The notes under the pieces are model-generated. The model ran no database searches. It was not told where the DNA came from and saw only the letters and a list, made by a program, of their open reading frames with translations. The position numbers and the translations under genes were made by a program. Below, piece by piece: positions 25,706 through 33,366 of a stretch of DNA of 42,700 nt (within the stretch, counting starts at the first letter, position 1; each line of letters starts with the position of its first letter). Source of the stretch: Bacteroidaceae bacterium (GTDB taxonomy: Bacteria; Bacteroidota; Bacteroidia; Bacteroidales; Bacteroidaceae); NCBI GenBank assembly GCA_017960985.1, contig JAGCYD010000007.1, positions 1-42,700 of the forward strand. Direction: 5' to 3'.

Positions 25706-25766
25706 AAGGGAGTTAAAAGGAAATATCGGCCTACGGCCTTAGAAGTTAAAGGGGAGTTAAAAGGAC
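25704..25766. repeat. Left end of the mlaE-mlaF cassette with 13-bp terminal inverted repeat
   Basis: AAAGGGAGTTAAA (25705-25717) is the exact inverse complement of 26198-26210. A second GGGAGTTAAAA copy is at 25752-25762, and a small palindrome GGCCTACGGCC (25728-25738) lies between. The segment begins 2 nt before the end of the mlaE stop codon. Confidence 0.88.
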
Positions 25767-25801
25767 AATACTTTTGGTGCTTAAATAATATATCGGTAAG
25801 A

Positions 25802-26173
25802 ATGACCTTTAAGGATATAATTGCATGGCAGAAAGCATACGACTTTGTATTGCTTACATATAAACTGACTCGTAATTTTCCCGATTCCGAGAAGTACGGA
25901 CTTACCTCACAATTTCGGCGTGCCGCGGTATCCATTGCTGCTAATATAGCCGAGGGATATAAAAAACTGAGCAAGGCAGACAAGCTTCGTCTAATGAATG
26001 TTGCCCAAGGTAGTCTGGAAGAGTGTCGTTTCTATGTGATGCTTTCCAAAGACTTAGAATATATAACCACGGAAGAATATGAACAATTAAGTTTTGTCAT
26101 TGAAGGTGCCAGTTTCTACCTAAATGCCTATTGTAAAGGAATAAAAGATAACAATGGTCTCTCAGATTTATAA
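25802..26173 (+). CDS. Four-helix-bundle protein, S23/IVP family (copy B)
   Basis: The 123-residue helical protein has the clearest family signature in the window: DIIAWQKAYDFVLLTYKLTRNFP, then FRRAAVSIAANIAEGYKKLSKADKLRLMNVAQGSLEECRFYVMLSKDL. These correspond to helices 1-3 of the 23S-intervening-sequence proteins. It splits the mlaE-mlaF pair, which normally lie side by side. Inverted repeats AAAGGGAGTTAAA/TTTAACTCCCTTT flank it. Function is unknown; nucleic-acid binding is inferred from the family. Nothing links it to phospholipid transport, so I read it as a passenger. Confidence 0.9.
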   Translation: MTFKDIIAWQKAYDFVLLTYKLTRNFPDSEKYGLTSQFRRAAVSIAANIAEGYKKLSKADKLRLMNVAQGSLEECRFYVMLSKDLEYITTEEYEQLSFVIEGASFYLNAYCKGIKDNNGLSDL

Positions 26174-26180
26174 AACATAC

Positions 26181-26222
26181 ATTCCCTTTAACTCCCCTTT
26201 AACTCCCTTTAAACTCCCCTTA
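26181..26222. repeat. Right end of the mlaE-mlaF cassette: TTTAACTCCC repeats
   Basis: Three or four copies of an 11-bp unit (TTAACTCCCCT) run up to 6 nt before the mlaF ATG. Positions 26198-26210 are the perfect inverse of 25705-25717. Confidence 0.88.
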
Positions 26223-26227
26223 AAACA

Positions 26228-26989
26228 ATGATTGAAATAAAGAAACTATATAAGACCTTTGAGGACGGAAAGACCGTACTTCAGGACATCAACTTCACTT
26301 TTGAGGATGGGAAGACCAACCTCATTATCGGCCAGAGTGGTAGCGGTAAGACTGTATTGATGAAGAATATTGTCGGTCTGTTTGAACCTACAAAGGGCGA
26401 AATCTTATATGACGGTCGCGACTTTGTTCGTATGAGCAAGCGCGAGCGTGTTCTGCTTCGTCGTGAGATGGGTATGATATTCCAGAGCGCAGCCCTGTTC
26501 GACTCGATGTCGGTATTGGAGAATGTCATGTTCCCTTTGGATATGTTCTCCGATATGAACGAAGCCGACCGTATCAAGCGCACCAAGTTCTGTATCGACC
26601 GTGTCAATCTACAGGGAGCCGAGGAGAAGATGCCTGGTGAGATTTCGGGCGGTATGCAGAAGCGCGTAGCCATTGCCCGCGCCATAGCCCTCAATCCTAA
26701 ATATTTGTTCTGCGATGAGCCCAACTCAGGTCTTGACCCCAAGACTTCGCTCGTTATCGACGAACTCATTCACAGCATTACCCACGAGTACAAGATGACC
26801 ACCATCATGAACACCCACGACATGAATTCTGTAATGGGTATTGGTGAGCAGATTCTCTACATTCACGAGGGTTCCGTGGGTTGGACGGGTACGAAAGATG
26901 AAATCATGACTTCTACAAACGAGAAGCTCAATTCCTTCATCTTCGCCAGCGATTTGTTCCGAAAGGTAAAAGAAGCCAATCAGGAATAA
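26228..26989 (+). CDS. mlaF: MlaF-family phospholipid ABC transporter ATP-binding protein
   Basis: The 253-residue cytoplasmic ATPase pairs with MlaE. Walker A GQSGSGKT (35-42), Q-loop IFQSAALFDSMSVLENV, signature ISGGMQKRVAIARAIA (the GGM form typical of MlaF), Walker B YLFCDEPNSGLDP and switch histidine MNTHDMNSV are intact. It ends 3 nt before the convergent lipoprotein gene. Transcription from the mlaE promoter must pass through the four-helix-bundle cassette to reach it unless the cassette supplies its own promoter. Confidence 0.95.
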   Translation: MIEIKKLYKTFEDGKTVLQDINFTFEDGKTNLIIGQSGSGKTVLMKNIVGLFEPTKGEILYDGRDFVRMSKRERVLLRREMGMIFQSAALFDSMSVLENVMFPLDMFSDMNEADRIKRTKFCIDRVNLQGAEEKMPGEISGGMQKRVAIARAIALNPKYLFCDEPNSGLDPKTSLVIDELIHSITHEYKMTTIMNTHDMNSVMGIGEQILYIHEGSVGWTGTKDEIMTSTNEKLNSFIFASDLFRKVKEANQE

Positions 26990-26992
26990 GGC

Positions 26993-27388
26993 TTATTTCA
27001 GTTTCCAGCCGTTATCAGTAAGGACAAGGGGAAGAAATACTTGTTCCTGAGTGCTATCGCCGAAAGTCACCTCCATAAGGATGTGGGCGTACATGTTATC
27101 GACGATTGTGTCGTGAAGGGCACGCGCCTGTATCAATCCTCCGCGCATTTTCTGTTCGTTGTCCAGATACTGGGCGAACATATCGCGCAACTGACTGCGA
27201 TACTCCTCTGGCAACTCGTCGTAGTCGTGTATAGCCTTCACATATCTCTCTACATCTCCGTCTATCAAGTAGCCATAGTATTGTTCTGCGGCCAGACAGG
27301 CAGCCTTGCGCGAATCCTTGTTACTACATGCGGCAAACAGGGAAATGGTAAATGTTAGAGATAGGATATATAATGTATTTTTTTTCAT
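26993..27388 (-). CDS. Small lipoprotein of unknown function (DUF4878-like)
   Basis: The 131 residues begin with a lipoprotein signal peptide and lipobox LFAAC (Cys21). The mature part has a helical start (RKAACLAAEQYYGYLIDGDVERYVKAI) and two or three C-terminal strands (AHILMEVTFGDSTQEQVFLPLVLTDNGWKLK). That order resembles the NTF2-like DUF4878 lipoproteins of Bacteroidales. No catalytic residues are evident. It follows der by 4 nt on the same strand, so it is probably the last gene of the rpmF-fabH-era-der transcript. Confidence 0.82.
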   Translation of the reverse strand: MKKNTLYILSLTFTISLFAACSNKDSRKAACLAAEQYYGYLIDGDVERYVKAIHDYDELPEEYRSQLRDMFAQYLDNEQKMRGGLIQARALHDTIVDNMYAHILMEVTFGDSTQEQVFLPLVLTDNGWKLK

Positions 27389-27392
27389 AAGG

Positions 27393-28706
27393 TCACTTCT
27401 GCCTTACAAAGATATTCATGGGCGTACCACTGAAATCCCAGCGTTCGCGTATCTTGTTTTCGAGAAAACGACGGTAGGGTTCCTTTACATATTGTGGCAG
27501 GTTGGCATAGAAGACAAAGGTGGGCACCCGTGTCTCGGGAACCTGCATACAATACTTTATCTTGATGTACTTACCCTTCATCGATGGGGGTGGATAGGCC
27601 TCAATCAAGGGTAGCATCTCTTCGTTCAGTTTTGCCGTAGATACCCTCCGTATGCGATTTTCATATACGGCCTTGGCACACTCCAGCACCTTGAAGATGC
27701 GCTGTTTCGTTAGGGCAGAGGCGAATACAATAGGGAAGTCGGTAAAAGGAGCCATGCGCTCGCGGATGGCATCGATAAAGGTGTCCATCACCTTCTGGTC
27801 CTTGTTGGGAACGAGGTCCCATTTGTTTACCACCACCACAAGGCTCTTCTGGTTGCGCTGTATCACTTGGAAGATGTTCATGTCCTGTCCCTCGATGCCT
27901 CGCGTGGCATCAATCATCAGGATACATACATCCGAGTTTTCAATGGCGCGTATGCTACGCATGACGCTGTAGAACTCCAGGTCCTCGCTCACCTTGTTCT
28001 TACGGCGGATTCCTGCGGTATCTACCAGGAAGAAGTCCAGCCCGAACTTGTTGAATCTCGTATAGATGCTGTCGCGCGTGGTGCCGGCAATGTCGGTCAC
28101 AATATTACGGTCTTCACCGATAAAGGCATTCACGATAGAACTCTTTCCCACATTCGGGCGTCCTACCACGGCAAAGCGTGGAATGTTGGCTTCGGGACTT
28201 TCGTCGCTGCTCTTGGGCAGGCTCTCTACAATATAGTCCAGCAAGTCACCCGTACCGCTGCCCGAAGTGGCAGAGATGCAGTAGGGGTCACCCAGACCGA
28301 GCCCATAAAACTCGGCAGCCAGATACTGCTGGTCGTTATTGTCGGTTTTGTTGGCAACGAGAATGACGGGTTTGGGGGTGCGCCGAAGAATTTCCGCCAC
28401 CTCTGCATCGAGGTCGGTGATGCCGTTGTTCACATCCACGAGGAACAGAATGACATCAGCCTCTTCTGTGGCTACGCTCACCTGTTTGCGAATCTCCTCC
28501 TCGAAGATGTCATCGCTGTTTACTACCCATCCGCCAGTATCTACCACGGAAAACTCATGGCCAGCCCACTCGCATTTGCCATACTGGCGGTCGCGCGTCG
28601 TTCCTGCCTCGTCACTAACGATGGCATGGCGGGTTTGTGTCAGTCGGTTGAAGAGTGTGGACTTGCCTACATTCGGGCGTCCCACGATAGCTACCAGGTT
28701 ACTCAT
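27393..28706 (-). CDS. der: Ribosome biogenesis GTPase Der (EngA)
   Basis: This tandem GTPase is needed to mature the 50S subunit. The 437 residues hold two G domains, GRPNVGKST (about 8-16)/DTGG/NKTD and GRPNVGKSS (about 182-190)/[12 protein letters not shown], then a C-terminal KH-like domain (about 350-437, [22 protein letters not shown]). All G motifs are intact and the length is typical. It lies 11 nt after era. Confidence 0.98.
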   Translation of the reverse strand: MSNLVAIVGRPNVGKSTLFNRLTQTRHAIVSDEAGTTRDRQYGKCEWAGHEFSVVDTGGWVVNSDDIFEEEIRKQVSVATEEADVILFLVDVNNGITDLDAEVAEILRRTPKPVILVANKTDNNDQQYLAAEFYGLGLGDPYCISATSGSGTGDLLDYIVESLPKSSDESPEANIPRFAVVGRPNVGKSSIVNAFIGEDRNIVTDIAGTTRDSIYTRFNKFGLDFFLVDTAGIRRKNKVSEDLEFYSVMRSIRAIENSDVCILMIDATRGIEGQDMNIFQVIQRNQKSLVVVVNKWDLVPNKDQKVMDTFIDAIRERMAPFTDFPIVFASALTKQRIFKVLECAKAVYENRIRRVSTAKLNEEMLPLIEAYPPPSMKGKYIKIKYCMQVPETRVPTFVFYANLPQYVKEPYRRFLENKIRERWDFSGTPMNIFVRQK

Positions 28707-28717
28707 GTCTTTATTCT

Positions 28718-29638
28718 TTAGTCTCTCAAATCATACCCATACGCTCGTAGTGCACGGTCGTTGTTTCGCCAGTCCTTGTCCACTTTGACGAACACTTCCA
28801 GATAGATGCTCTTCCCGAAGAACTTCTCCAGACTTTTACGGGCTCCGGTCGATACGCGCTTCAGCGCCACGCCTTGGTGTCCGATGATGATGCCCTTCTG
28901 GCTTTCGCGTTCTACATAGATAACGGCGTTGATATGGATATTCTTGTCTGTTTCCTTGAATTGTTCTACGACCACCTCGCAGGCGTAGGGAATCTCCTTG
29001 TCGTAATACAGCAGAATCTTCTCGCGCATGATTTCCGTCACGAAGAAGCGTGCCGGTTTGTCCGTCCATTGGTCCTTGTCGAAATAGGCAGGACCGTCGG
29101 GCAGTAGTTCCTTGATGCGTTTCAGTACGGCATCGATATTGAACTTGTGCAGGGCACTGATAGGGATGATTTCAGCCTTGGGCAGCAACTTTTGCCACTT
29201 CTCCACAATTTCTTCGAGTTGTTGCTGGCTACTCCCCTCGCCCTTTGGAGAGGGGTTGGGGGTGAGGCTGTCTATTTTGTTAATGAGGACGAGCACGGGT
29301 ATTTCGAGTTTCCCCACCCGTTCCAGAAAGTCGGCATTCTTGTCGGGTGTTTCCACCATATCGGTCACATAGAGCAGGATGTCAGCATCTTGCAGGGCAC
29401 CGACACTGAACTGCAACATGTTTTCCTGCAGTTTGTAGTTCGGTTTCAGCACGCCTGGTGTGTCCGAAAAGCAGATTTGCATGTCGGGGGTATTCAGTAT
29501 GCCCATGATGCGGTGGCGCGTGGTCTGAGCCTTGAAGGTGGCAATCGATATGCGCTCACCCACCAACAGGTTCATCAGCGTGCTCTTACCCACATTGGGG
29601 TTCCCCACGATATTTACAAATCCCGACTTAAAACTCAT
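28718..29638 (-). CDS. era: GTPase Era, with a palindrome-encoded insertion
   Basis: Era binds the 3' end of 16S rRNA and helps assemble the 30S subunit. The 306 residues have G1 GNPNVGKST (12-20), G3 DTPG, G4 NKID (120-123) and a C-terminal KH domain with [11 protein letters not shown]. Just after the G4 motif, residues about 124-137 ([14 protein letters not shown]) are an insertion encoded by a GC-rich palindromic element (29229-29268). That element recurs in dusB of this window. The insertion is in frame and falls in the loop after NKxD, so the GTPase should still work. The start lies just after the 9-bp repeat tract that ends fabH. Confidence 0.96.
   Translation of the reverse strand: MSFKSGFVNIVGNPNVGKSTLMNLLVGERISIATFKAQTTRHRIMGILNTPDMQICFSDTPGVLKPNYKLQENMLQFSVGALQDADILLYVTDMVETPDKNADFLERVGKLEIPVLVLINKIDSLTPNPSPKGEGSSQQQLEEIVEKWQKLLPKAEIIPISALHKFNIDAVLKRIKELLPDGPAYFDKDQWTDKPARFFVTEIMREKILLYYDKEIPYACEVVVEQFKETDKNIHINAVIYVERESQKGIIIGHQGVALKRVSTGARKSLEKFFGKSIYLEVFVKVDKDWRNNDRALRAYGYDLRD
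29229..29268 (-). repeat. GC-rich palindromic element inserted in frame in era
   Basis: The hairpin arms CCCCTC (29234-29239) and GAGGGG (29250-29255) flank a partly paired middle. Read on the coding strand it matches 40319-40357 inside dusB over about 35 nt with one gap, in the same orientation and reading frame (PNPSP). Confidence 0.88.
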
Positions 29639-29648
29639 CTTGCTTCTC

Positions 29649-29681
29649 GAATACTCCGATTATTCAGATTACTCCGACTCC
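29649..29681 (-). repeat. 9-bp repeat tract at the fabH-era junction
   Basis: On the transcribed strand this reads as about three and a half units of GARTAATCN. The fabH stop codon TAA (29669-29671) is supplied by the first unit; the era ATG follows 11 nt after the tract. It is the same unit, in the same orientation relative to transcription, as the tracts at 38166-38231, 38661-38757 and 39405-39497. Confidence 0.85.
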
Positions 29682-30754
29682 CTGAGCCGATACCATTCGG
29701 CTCGGGAGATGTCCCCCTCCTTATAGAACTCCGCAGGGCTCTTGGCGGCCTCTTTTGCACCGTCGTAGCCCCATTTCAGGTAACTTGCACCCCAGGTGAA
29801 GCCTGCTCCGAAGGCCGTCAGGATAAGGTTGTCGCCCTTCTTCAGTTTGGGCTCGTATTCCCAGAGGCAGAGGGGTAATGTACCACCAGAGGTGTTTGCC
29901 ATGTGGTCGATGTTAATCATTACATGGTCCTCGTTCAGCCCGATGCGCTTGGCTACGGCACTTTCGATGCGAACATTGGCCTGGTGGGGTACCACCCATG
30001 CGATGTCGTCCTTCGTCAGGTTGTTACGCTTTACGATGGTCTCTACGGCATCCGACATCTTTGTTACAGCATGCTTGAATACAGCCCTGCCCTCCTGATA
30101 TACGAAGTGTTCGCGGGCATCCACGGTTTCGTGACTCGGCATGCGTGCCGAACCGCCTGCGGCCATGTGCAGATTCTCGAATCCCTGTCCATCCACGCGG
30201 TAGTATCCGTCCAGCAAACCCACTTCCTCCGTTGTGCCTTCCAGCATCACACAGGCAGCGCCATCGCCGAAGATGGGGCAGGTATTGCGGTCCTCATAGT
30301 TCGTCATCGACGACATGTGGTCACCACCGCAAATGATAATACGCTTGTAACGCCCCGAGCGGATATAACTGGCTCCTGCCTCCAAAGCATAGAGGAAGCC
30401 CGAACATGCAGCCTCCATATCAAAGCCAAACGCATTCTTCAGTCCGATATTGCCGATGACAAGTGAAGCTGTCGAGGGGAAATGGTAGTCGGGCGTGGTT
30501 GTTGCACAGATTACGGCCTCGATGCTGTCGGGGTCGGCCTGTGTCTTCTTTAACAATTGGCGAACCGCACGGGTCATCAGGTAACTGGTGCCACTTCCTT
30601 GTTCGGGTTTCAGGATGTGGCGTGTCTTCACGCCGATGCGCTCCATTATCCATTCGTCACTGGTCTCGACGATGTGCGACATCTCCTCGTTGTCTAGGAT
30701 ATAGTCGGGCACATAACCGCCGACACCAGTAATTACTGCATTAATTCTTTCCAT
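29669..30754 (-). CDS. fabH: Beta-ketoacyl-ACP synthase III FabH
   Basis: It starts fatty-acid synthesis by condensing an acyl-CoA with malonyl-ACP. The 361 residues have the catalytic Cys117 in [15 protein letters not shown], histidine in [11 protein letters not shown] and asparagine in [10 protein letters not shown]; the [16 protein letters not shown]-terminal motif is also present. It is about 30 residues longer than usual. The C-terminal YRLRESE runs into the 9-bp junction repeat, so the tail was probably extended by the repeat insertion. Upstream is rpmF, the normal neighbour, with an 87-nt gap holding a 13-bp inverted repeat. Confidence 0.95.
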   Translation of the reverse strand: MERINAVITGVGGYVPDYILDNEEMSHIVETSDEWIMERIGVKTRHILKPEQGSGTSYLMTRAVRQLLKKTQADPDSIEAVICATTTPDYHFPSTASLVIGNIGLKNAFGFDMEAACSGFLYALEAGASYIRSGRYKRIIICGGDHMSSMTNYEDRNTCPIFGDGAACVMLEGTTEEVGLLDGYYRVDGQGFENLHMAAGGSARMPSHETVDAREHFVYQEGRAVFKHAVTKMSDAVETIVKRNNLTKDDIAWVVPHQANVRIESAVAKRIGLNEDHVMINIDHMANTSGGTLPLCLWEYEPKLKKGDNLILTAFGAGFTWGASYLKWGYDGAKEAAKSPAEFYKEGDISRAEWYRLRESE

Positions 30755-30764
30755 AGATATTAAG

Positions 30765-30826
30765 AAAGGGAGTTAAAGAGAAGTATCGGCTTTTAACTCC
30801 CCTTTAACTCCCCTTTAACTCCCTTT
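30765..30826. repeat. Gene-less copy of the AAAGGGAGTTAAA inverted-repeat cassette between rpmF and fabH
   Basis: AAAGGGAGTTAAA (30765-30777) and its perfect inverse (30814-30826) enclose 36 nt, which includes AAGTATCGGC and three 11-bp TTAACTCCCCT units. The terminal 13-mers are identical to those of the mlaE-mlaF cassette, and AAGTATCGGC parallels AAATATCGGC at 25721-25730. Confidence 0.9.
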
Positions 30827-30841
30827 TAGTGCTTATTTAGA

Positions 30842-31021
30842 TTACGCTTCTTTCTCGATTGCAACCTTACCGCGGTAGTAGCCACAAGCGGGGCAAACGG
30901 TATGGTAGATATAGTACTCGCCGCAGTTAGGGCAAACTGCCAGCGTAGGAGCTACAGCTCCGTCGTGTGTTCTTCTTTTGAGGGTCCTGGTCTTGGACTG
31001 CCTTCTTTTAGGATGTGCCAT
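30842..31021 (-). CDS. rpmF: 50S ribosomal protein L32
   Basis: The 59-residue protein of the large ribosomal subunit begins MAHPKRRQSKTRTLKRRTHDG and has a zinc-ribbon, CPNCGEYYIYHTVCPACGYY (two CxxC pairs). The sequence runs to KVAIEKEA and stop. Position before fabH is the usual one. In many bacteria a DUF177 (YceD) gene precedes rpmF; here a sensor kinase gene ends 118 nt upstream instead. A clear promoter (31072-31103) with an overlapping palindrome lies in that gap, so rpmF heads the rpmF-fabH-era-der-lipoprotein unit. Confidence 0.97.
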   Translation of the reverse strand: MAHPKRRQSKTRTLKRRTHDGAVAPTLAVCPNCGEYYIYHTVCPACGYYRGKVAIEKEA

Positions 31022-31071
31022 TTTTCTTTATATTTTAGTTGTTTATTATCGTTTTTATTCTAATCGGCCTG

Positions 31072-31103
31072 CAAAGTTAGGAAAACTTCTCGTAATAACC
31101 AAA
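31072..31103 (-). promoter_or_regulatory. rpmF operon promoter overlapped by a 14-bp palindrome
   Basis: On the minus strand, TTTG (31103-31100), 20 nt, then TAACTTTG (31079-31072). The perfect palindrome CCAAAATATTTTGG (31099-31112) covers the -33 element and could be an operator. Confidence 0.72.
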
Positions 31104-31139
31104 ATATTTTGGGATTTTAGTGAAGAGTGGGTGGTGGTT

Positions 31140-32318
31140 TCATTTTTTCCTAAGTTCAATCCTAAAAATCGTACCCTTGCCCAGTTCCGAGCTCTTCACG
31201 AAGATGCGTCCCTTGTGATATTCCTCCACGATGCGCTTGGCCAGTGATAGTCCGAGTCCCCATCCGCGGCTCTTGGTGGTAAAACCAGGCGTGAATACGC
31301 TACGGAAATGGTTTTTGGGAATTCCCTTGCCCGTGTCTGCCACTTCTACGGAGAACACTTCTTCCTCGTCGCGTGCGGTCAGAGTGATGCTGCCGTGCCC
31401 GTCCATCGCATCGATGGCATTCTTGCACAGGTTCTCTACAACCCACTCGAACAAGGGCGCCGACATCTTCACAATAAGCGGGTGCTCAGGCATCTGTACG
31501 CTGATTTTCACCTTGTTGCTGGTGCGTCGGCTGATATATTGTACCACATTCTGAATGACATCGTTCAGGTTTTCGGGCTTGGGCTCGGGCAGGGAACCGA
31601 TTTTCGAGAAGCGCTCCGCAATGCGTTGTAGTCGCTTCACATCCTTGTCCATCTCAGGGATAAGTTCATCCTTCGGATAAGTTTCGCGTAACACTTCCAC
31701 CCACGCCATCAGGCTGCTGATGGGCGTTCCCAGTTGGTGTGCCGTTTCCTTCGATAGCCCCACCCATACTTTGTTCTGCTCAGCCCGTTTACTACTGAGC
31801 AGGGCGAAGATGGCGACAACCACAAAGATGAGTACCACGCCCAACTGCACATAAGGATAGTATGCCAGTCGTTGCAGCATCAGACTCTCGTCGAAGCACA
31901 CCTCCATATATTCCAGTCCTCCCATGGGCGCCTGTGTATCGAGGTAGATGCGCACGACATTGCCGTTCGACTTCATCTTTTGAGCCCTTCGGGCGATGTA
32001 CTGGAGTGAATCCGCCCCCGTGTTGCCCTTCACCTTCAGGTTGCGGTAGGCCTGAACCTCTCCTTCATCGTTGATGACGATGGTCGGGATGTTGTTATTC
32101 CCGTCCAACACCTTCAGAACCAGTGCTAGATCCGTGGCCTCGTCCGCATTGTTCAGCGAGCGCATAGCCTCCGCCCATATCTCCATGTTGGTATGTTCCT
32201 CTTTCACGAGGTCACGCACCAACATATGGGAAGCCACCAGCGATGCTACGGCAATTACGACTGCCGACAGCACCAGCGTAATTTTCACTTGTCTAATTCT
32301 GTCTGTCCAAATCATCAT
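31140..32318 (-). CDS. Membrane sensor histidine kinase (orphan)
   Basis: Two transmembrane helices (VKITLVLSAVVIAVASLVAS and VQLGVVLIFVVVAIFALLSS) enclose a periplasmic sensor domain of roughly 125 residues. The cytoplasmic part has the HisKA phosphoacceptor in KETAHQLGTPISSLMAW, N box NLCKNAIDAMDG, G1 VADTGKGI and G2 RGWGLGLSLAKR; it is a complete kinase. I start it at the ATG of 32316-32318 because AGAAGGAG lies just upstream; an in-frame ATG at 32375 is possible but would add a basic 19-residue tail. No response regulator is adjacent, so the partner is unknown. Confidence 0.92.
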   Translation of the reverse strand: MMIWTDRIRQVKITLVLSAVVIAVASLVASHMLVRDLVKEEHTNMEIWAEAMRSLNNADEATDLALVLKVLDGNNNIPTIVINDEGEVQAYRNLKVKGNTGADSLQYIARRAQKMKSNGNVVRIYLDTQAPMGGLEYMEVCFDESLMLQRLAYYPYVQLGVVLIFVVVAIFALLSSKRAEQNKVWVGLSKETAHQLGTPISSLMAWVEVLRETYPKDELIPEMDKDVKRLQRIAERFSKIGSLPEPKPENLNDVIQNVVQYISRRTSNKVKISVQMPEHPLIVKMSAPLFEWVVENLCKNAIDAMDGHGSITLTARDEEEVFSVEVADTGKGIPKNHFRSVFTPGFTTKSRGWGLGLSLAKRIVEEYHKGRIFVKSSELGKGTIFRIELRKK

Positions 32319-32490
32319 AATATATAACGCACTCCTTCTCTTTTTATTGTTTTCGCTCCTTCGCGCGCGTACCATTATATTATATAGTGGGGAGTGGATA
32401 GTGGAGGGTGGAGAGAGCCTTTCCTTTCATACAAATTCGGTACGAAAGGAAAAATTTTGGGTTAAAGTGAAAAAAAATAGTCGAAATATT

Positions 32491-32520
32491 TTTGTGGTAG
32501 CATATTTATGCCTACATTTG
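32491..32520 (+). promoter_or_regulatory. Promoter of the dockerin-protein gene
   Basis: TTTG (32491-32494), 18 nt, TACATTTG (32513-32520). Transcription would start near 32526, so the in-frame upstream start at 32508 is excluded and MKKLLLLAV at 32589 is the start, with a leader of about 60 nt. Confidence 0.68.
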
Positions 32521-32588
32521 CACTCGGAATATTGTGCGAAAATGTGCAAAACAGTGTGAATAAATGTTCAATTTTAAATATTAAAGCT

Positions 32589-33311
32589 ATGAAAAAACTA
32601 TTACTCTTAGCAGTAGCCCTCGTGGGTTCCGTAGTCGCTAAGGCTGACACTTACACCGTTAGTGATGTAAACATGATCAGTGGTTCTACGGGTGTGATTA
32701 CTGTTGGTTTGACCAATGCCGCAGATGTTCGCGACTTCCAGGTGAAGGTTGCTATTCCTGCAGGTTTTACTTATGTGTCATCTGCTCTTACGGGTCGTGC
32801 TGCCAGCAACTATACGCTGGACACCGATGCCGTAGCTAACACAACAACAAACGCTGCCGCAACTTTCATTGGTTACTCTACTGGTAACGGTGGTAACGCT
32901 TGCTATCTTACTGCAGGAAATGGTGATATTCTGACTATCACGGTTTCTACCGCAGCTAATGCATGGGCAGAGGGAAACAATGCCGCAAACACCACTGATG
33001 GTGCGGTTACTAACGATGCTGCTGCAGCATCTGTGGTTACTCTTCCTGCTTTCAACCTCCTTGCAGGTATCCTCGGTGATGTGGATAGATCTGCTGGTGT
33101 AGATATTGCAGACGCCTCTTCTATTATAGGTTATTATAATAATGGTAGCGTTTCTGGTACATTCTATCTTCAGGTTGCAGATGTTTTTGCTGATAGTGTT
33201 ATTGACATTGCAGACTTCTCTGGCGCTATTGGTATCTATAACTCAGCAGTAAAGGCTGAAGTTAATATCGAAGAGCCTGTTGCTGATGAAGATGTAATTT
33301 GGGCTGAATAA
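32589..33311 (+). CDS. Secreted protein with cohesin-like domain and C-terminal dockerin-like repeats
   Basis: The 240 residues begin with a signal peptide (MKKLLLLAVALVGSVVAKA). A beta-rich domain follows (about 22-155) with the cohesin-like look VNMISGSTGVITVGLTNAADVRDFQVKVAIPAGF. Two calcium-loop repeats come next, DVDRSAGVDIAD (DxDxxxGxDxxD) and DVFADSVIDIAD, the spacing of a type I dockerin. The tail is acidic and ends DEDVIWAE. No enzyme domain is present, so it may be a structural or adhesive surface protein. Codon use is more AT-rich (GCT, GTT, TCT) than in neighbouring housekeeping genes. The next gene follows after 55 nt. Confidence 0.82.
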   Translation: MKKLLLLAVALVGSVVAKADTYTVSDVNMISGSTGVITVGLTNAADVRDFQVKVAIPAGFTYVSSALTGRAASNYTLDTDAVANTTTNAAATFIGYSTGNGGNACYLTAGNGDILTITVSTAANAWAEGNNAANTTDGAVTNDAAAASVVTLPAFNLLAGILGDVDRSAGVDIADASSIIGYYNNGSVSGTFYLQVADVFADSVIDIADFSGAIGIYNSAVKAEVNIEEPVADEDVIWAE

Positions 33312-33366
33312 TAAGATTAAGAGTGATTGTAATATAAAGTATAGTTAAAAATTTAATATAAAAACA

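Noticed and set aside
28718-29638. Era as a pseudogene because of the odd insertion
   Set aside because: The insertion is in frame, lies after the G4 motif, and all GTPase and KH motifs remain.
32508-32588. Upstream start for the dockerin protein
   Set aside because: It overlaps the predicted promoter and would hide the signal peptide that begins at 32589.
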